Shown here one piece after another: positions 61,234 through 64,000 of a stretch of 64,000 nucleotides of DNA. The notes below the pieces were generated by a model that saw nothing but the letters and a program-made list of their open reading frames with translations, did no database searches and had not been told where the DNA came from. Position 1 is the first letter of the stretch; every line of letters starts with the position of its first letter. The translations under genes and the position numbers were made by a program. Where the stretch lies: positions 4,947,981-5,011,980 of the forward strand of contig NZ_LT629732.1 in NCBI RefSeq assembly GCF_900104745.1. The letters are read 5' to 3'. The DNA comes from Actinopolymorpha singaporensis (GTDB lineage: Bacteria; Actinomycetota; Actinomycetes; Propionibacteriales; Actinopolymorphaceae).

Positions 61234-62610
61234 TCATCGCCGGTCGTACGCCCAGATGGTGCTGGTCGTGCCGAGCAGCCGGACCTGGTGCCGGTCGCGC
61301 AACCGGAGAGTCGACGGGACCGCCGACTTCGGCAGCTCCGGCACCAGCAGCACCACCCTCCCGCCGGGTCGGGTCACCCGGGCCAGCTCGGCCATCACGT
61401 CGGCGATCCACACCGCGGGATCACCCTGGACGGCGTACTGACGCCCGAACGGCAGGTTGGACACGACGGCGTCCACGGACGCGTCCGGAAGGTCGAGGTC
61501 GCGGGCATCGCCGTCCTGCACGTGCGGGGTGTCGGCGTTGCGCCGGCTGGCCGAGACCGCGCCGGCGTCGATGTCGCGGCCCTCGACCTCCCAGCCCACC
61601 TCCTTGGCCTCGGCGAGGATGGTGCCCGAACCGCAGCACGGGTCCAGCAACGTACCGGACAGGCCGGACCTGTCCGCGCGGCTGCCCTTGCCGGACGTAC
61701 CGTGCATTCCGGACCGGCCCGGCCGGCGACCCGGAGGCGGCCCTGCCAGCGCCACCATCGCCGCGGCGACCGGCGGGCGCAGCGCACCGGGGCGCTCGGA
61801 GCCGCGGCCGCCGTGCTGACGCATCCGTACGGTGGTCAGCCGCAGGCCGGCGACGAACCGGCCCTTGGTGTACTCCAGCGCCCACACCTCGACCTGGGCG
61901 GGGTCGTCGGCCCGCCAGCTCGGCTCGGCGTCACTCACCCCGGCGTCCAGCGCCCGGCGCAGCTCGGTCCGCTTCCAGGTGCGTTCCTGCAGCACCCTGG
62001 CGACCACGCGGTACGTCAGCCGCTGCCGCCCGGCCCGGCCACCCCGGCCACGGCTGCCGGGTCCGGGATTCGTCGACCGCCACAGCCCGGTGGCGGCTTC
62101 CAGCCGGCCAGGGCGCAGGACGCGGCGCACGATCCAGGGCGGCTTGTCCCCTTCGGACCGGAACGTCCGGCCCAGTTCGGCGAACACGTCGTCGGCCGTA
62201 CGAAGCCGCAGGAGGGCCGCTTCTCGTCCGGTGTCGACGGTGCACAGAACGACGTCCGCGCGGCCGTCGTTGCCGACGTCGGTGACCTCCACACCCGGCA
62301 GGTCCGCCAGCTCTCGCTGGACCAGCGGGGCGAGTCCGGGGGCGGCGAGCACGAACATCCGGGTCGTTCCCTGAGGGCCCGCACTCCTCGGCCGATCCGG
62401 GCGTTCGGAACGCTTCTGTTCCGAACGCCTTTGCTCCGAACGCTTCTGGTCGGTACGACGCCGCTCGTGCCGCTCATGCCTCTCGGGCCGGTCGCCGTCG
62501 TTCTCCTGGCGCGGGCGGCCCCGGTCGCCGGGGCGCCGCGGCTTGGCTGTCCCACCCGTACGGCCGGCCCGGCTCGTCGACGGCCTGCCCGTGCCAGAAC
62601 CTTGTGTCAT
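61234..62610 (-). CDS. putative RNA methyltransferase (TrmN/Trm14-like)
   Basis: The 458-residue protein has a class I methyltransferase domain in the second half with GTLLDPCCGSGTILAEAKEV (SAM motif I) and VDAVVSNLPFGRQYAV. Asn-Leu-Pro-Phe is the variant catalytic motif used for base N-methylation in the UPF0020 group. The middle (MFVLAAPGLAPLVQRELADL) looks like a THUMP-associated region, which points to tRNA or rRNA. The first 80 residues are a highly charged repeat tail (RRSEQKRSE). Target base unknown. Confidence 0.82.
   Translation of the reverse strand: MTQGSGTGRPSTSRAGRTGGTAKPRRPGDRGRPRQENDGDRPERHERHERRRTDQKRSEQRRSEQKRSERPDRPRSAGPQGTTRMFVLAAPGLAPLVQRELADLPGVEVTDVGNDGRADVVLCTVDTGREAALLRLRTADDVFAELGRTFRSEGDKPPWIVRRVLRPGRLEAATGLWRSTNPGPGSRGRGGRAGRQRLTYRVVARVLQERTWKRTELRRALDAGVSDAEPSWRADDPAQVEVWALEYTKGRFVAGLRLTTVRMRQHGGRGSERPGALRPPVAAAMVALAGPPPGRRPGRSGMHGTSGKGSRADRSGLSGTLLDPCCGSGTILAEAKEVGWEVEGRDIDAGAVSASRRNADTPHVQDGDARDLDLPDASVDAVVSNLPFGRQYAVQGDPAVWIADVMAELARVTRPGGRVVLLVPELPKSAVPSTLRLRDRHQVRLLGTTSTIWAYDRR
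62400..62450. repeat. imperfect 15-base repeats in the methylase N-terminus
   Basis: Three consecutive units of the type TTCGGAACGCTTCTG, TTCCGAACGCCTTTG and CTCCGAACGCTTCTG encode the charged Arg-Ser-Glu-Gln tail of the methylase. Confidence 0.6.
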
Positions 62611-62637
62611 AGGCCGGTCAGCCTAGCGATGCCCTGG

Positions 62638-63288
62638 TCAGATGCCCCGGCCGGACTCGTCCTCTCGGCTGGCCGCCTGCCCGAGGTCGCGGCGGGCTCC
62701 CAGGTCGGCGTCCGTCAACGGCGACGCCCAGGTCAGCTCGCCGACCCTGATGTCGGCGAGCAGCCCGCGCACCCACTGCAGTTCGGCGGCCGTGGCGGCA
62801 CGGGCGTACTCCAGCTCCAGCAGCAGCAGCCGCGGCAACCCGCCGGAGCGCAGGGTCTCCGTCGCCCCGTCGAGCGCTGCGATGCCGCCCTCCAGCGCGG
62901 CCGCCCGGGCACCGAGGCTGCGCACGGCCTCCTCGACCGGCAGGTAGCCCAGCAGGGACACGGCCGTCGTGAGCGTCCGCCGGTCCCCGTCGGGTAGCGC
63001 CAGCAGGCCTCGCAGCCGGGCGGCGAGCTCGGCCCGGCCCTCAGCGGTGATCCGGTAGACGGTGCGCTCGGCACGCTCGCCCTCACGGCCGGTCTCGTCC
63101 GCAACGATCAGCGCGTCGCTCATCAGCCGGTCGACGGCGTGGTGAAGGCTGCGAGGCAGATCGGCGACGTGGCCCTTGTGGTGCGTGTCGACGATCAGCC
63201 GGTGCAGCTCGTACGGGTGCCGCGGGTCCTGGAGGAGCAGCGCGAGCACGGTGAGGTCCACCAGGTCGGTGGACTGTCGGCGGACCAC
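62638..63288 (-). CDS. PadR-family transcriptional regulator
   Basis: The 216-residue protein has the PadR winged helix at the start (VDLTVLALLLQDPRHPYELH, LPRSLHHAVDRLMSDALIVA, TVYRITAEGRAELAARL) and a C-terminal helical dimerisation region. GTG 63288 has GGGAGGTG upstream. The neighbouring upstream gene is an LLM oxidoreductase. Effector unknown. Confidence 0.85.
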   Translation of the reverse strand: MVRRQSTDLVDLTVLALLLQDPRHPYELHRLIVDTHHKGHVADLPRSLHHAVDRLMSDALIVADETGREGERAERTVYRITAEGRAELAARLRGLLALPDGDRRTLTTAVSLLGYLPVEEAVRSLGARAAALEGGIAALDGATETLRSGGLPRLLLLELEYARAATAAELQWVRGLLADIRVGELTWASPLTDADLGARRDLGQAASREDESGRGI

Positions 63289-63326
63289 GCGGCACCTCCC
63301 CAGGCGAGTCGGACCGCCCTCAACAG

Positions 63327-63366
63327 CCGTTCTGCCCGGTCACGCCCGCGGTAAGGCACAGAACGG
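63327..63366 (-). terminator. hairpin after LLM oxidoreductase gene
   Basis: An 8-bp stem (CCGTTCTG with CAGAACGG) and a 24-base loop lie just past the stop of the leftward LLM gene and before the PadR start. Confidence 0.45.
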
Positions 63367-63383
63367 ATTCCGGGTCCTGGGGG

Positions 63384-64000
63384 TCAACGGCTCGCGGGCA
63401 CGATCGCCTCGATGTCCGGCACGAGCTCACCCAGCAGCTGGAGGGACTCCTCGTCCCACGGTCCGGGCGGCGCGACGATCGCGTGGTCCATGCCGGACGC
63501 CGCGAGTTCGCCCAGCCGCTCGAGCACTCGCGCCGGCGAGTCGGTGCCGTCCCGCCCGTCGCGCGAGATCGCCACCGACATGGCGATCGTCTTCTCGATC
63601 TCGTCGTAGTCGCGCCCCTCGGCGGCGCAGTGCTCGCGCAGGACGTCGAGCTTGTGCTTGCGGACCGCCTCGCCGTCCGGGATGTCGAAGAGGTTGCAGG
63701 CGTCGGCGTACTTCGCGACGTACCGCAGTGTCCGCCGCTCCCCCATGCCACCGACGAGGATCGGCGGGTGCGGCCGGGTGAGCGCGTTGGGCGAGTTCAG
63801 CGGGTCGGCGAGGTGGTAGTGCGCGCCGTCGTACGGCGTCCGGTCGCCCCGCCACATCTGCAACGCGATCCTGAGCACCTCCTCCAGGCGGTCGAAGCGT
63901 TCCTTCGTCGGCGGGAACGGGATGCCCAAACCCTCGGCCTCGCGGCCGTTCCACGCCGCGCCGATGCCGAGCCAGGCCCGTCCACCGGACAGGACGTCGA
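63384..64000 (-). CDS. LLM-class F420-dependent oxidoreductase, C-terminal part (cut by window end)
   Basis: About 205 codons of a luciferase-like TIM-barrel oxidoreductase are present; the start lies beyond the right edge. DVLSGGRAWLGIGAAWNGRE, ALTRPHPPILVGGMGERRTL and RYVAKYADACNLFD are characteristic of the F420-dependent branch. These enzymes carry hydride transfers on varied substrates; none can be assigned here. The call is secure at family level. Confidence 0.88.
   Translation of the reverse strand, partial: DVLSGGRAWLGIGAAWNGREAEGLGIPFPPTKERFDRLEEVLRIALQMWRGDRTPYDGAHYHLADPLNSPNALTRPHPPILVGGMGERRTLRYVAKYADACNLFDIPDGEAVRKHKLDVLREHCAAEGRDYDEIEKTIAMSVAISRDGRDGTDSPARVLERLGELAASGMDHAIVAPPGPWDEESLQLLGELVPDIEAIVPASR

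Overview
The window is GC-rich DNA (by eye about 70% G+C) with strong G/C bias at third codon positions and frequent GTG starts. It carries RbpA, an F420-type LLM oxidoreductase, a fused-anchor succinate dehydrogenase (sdhCAB) and ABC sugar permeases without a dedicated ATPase. Together these point to an actinomycete (Actinomycetota). A Propionibacteriales-like genus is a guess I cannot prove from sequence alone. No rRNA, tRNA, CRISPR array or insertion sequence was seen.

Left part (1-15.7 kb). A LacI-type regulator (cut by the window edge) and a GH127 beta-L-arabinofuranosidase are followed by a DUF2267 protein and a frameshifted GAP-family membrane pseudogene. Then comes a surface-polysaccharide locus: a phosphoglycosyl transferase, a fused Wzz/BY-kinase, and the complete FnlA-FnlB-FnlC set for UDP-N-acetyl-L-fucosamine. 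It also holds a WbuB-like glycosyltransferase and a second sugar-modification set (large membrane 4,6-dehydratase, DegT aminotransferase, GNAT acetyltransferase). No Wzx flippase or Wzy polymerase is present, and several short fragments (4109-4207, 9136-9225, 15539-15706) look like remnants, so the locus appears rearranged.

Middle (15.7-38.4 kb). This part has a phosphotransferase, an SDR with a coupled small protein, a MarR regulator divergent from a GH15 glucoamylase/trehalase-like enzyme, a FUSC-type exporter, and a ferredoxin beside a broken NuoF-like gene. A DUF222-HNH (13E12-type) nuclease and a DHA2 exporter follow. A 1131-residue secreted beta-helix/PKD/discoidin protein sits behind two LacI-like operators. 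Next are a helix-turn-helix protein with two Clp-N domains behind a pair of palindromes, a glycerophosphodiesterase, a UMF1 transporter, rbpA behind a SigR-like promoter, and an lnt-ppm-fxsA lipoprotein/glycolipid operon.

Right part (38.4-64 kb). A lysine-fermentation-type cluster (kal, kamE, kamD, an amidohydrolase, kdd; kamA divergent) is translationally coupled through 4-base overlaps but lacks kce. A sugar operon pair follows: GH4 glycosidase and DeoR repressor on one side, and a PfkB kinase with an ABC solute-binding protein and two permeases on the other, then an AraC regulator. The rest is a GNAT enzyme, a secreted protein, an ArsR regulator, sdhCAB with a divergent LysR regulator, an ATP-dependent DNA ligase, a putative RNA methylase, a PadR regulator and the C-terminal part of an LLM oxidoreductase cut by the right edge.

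No single obviously new system stands out. The best leads are the Clp-N/HTH regulator with its paired palindromes, the ABC-fed GH4/PfkB sugar module, the kam cluster with an amidohydrolase and no kce, and the LacI-operator-controlled beta-helix protein.
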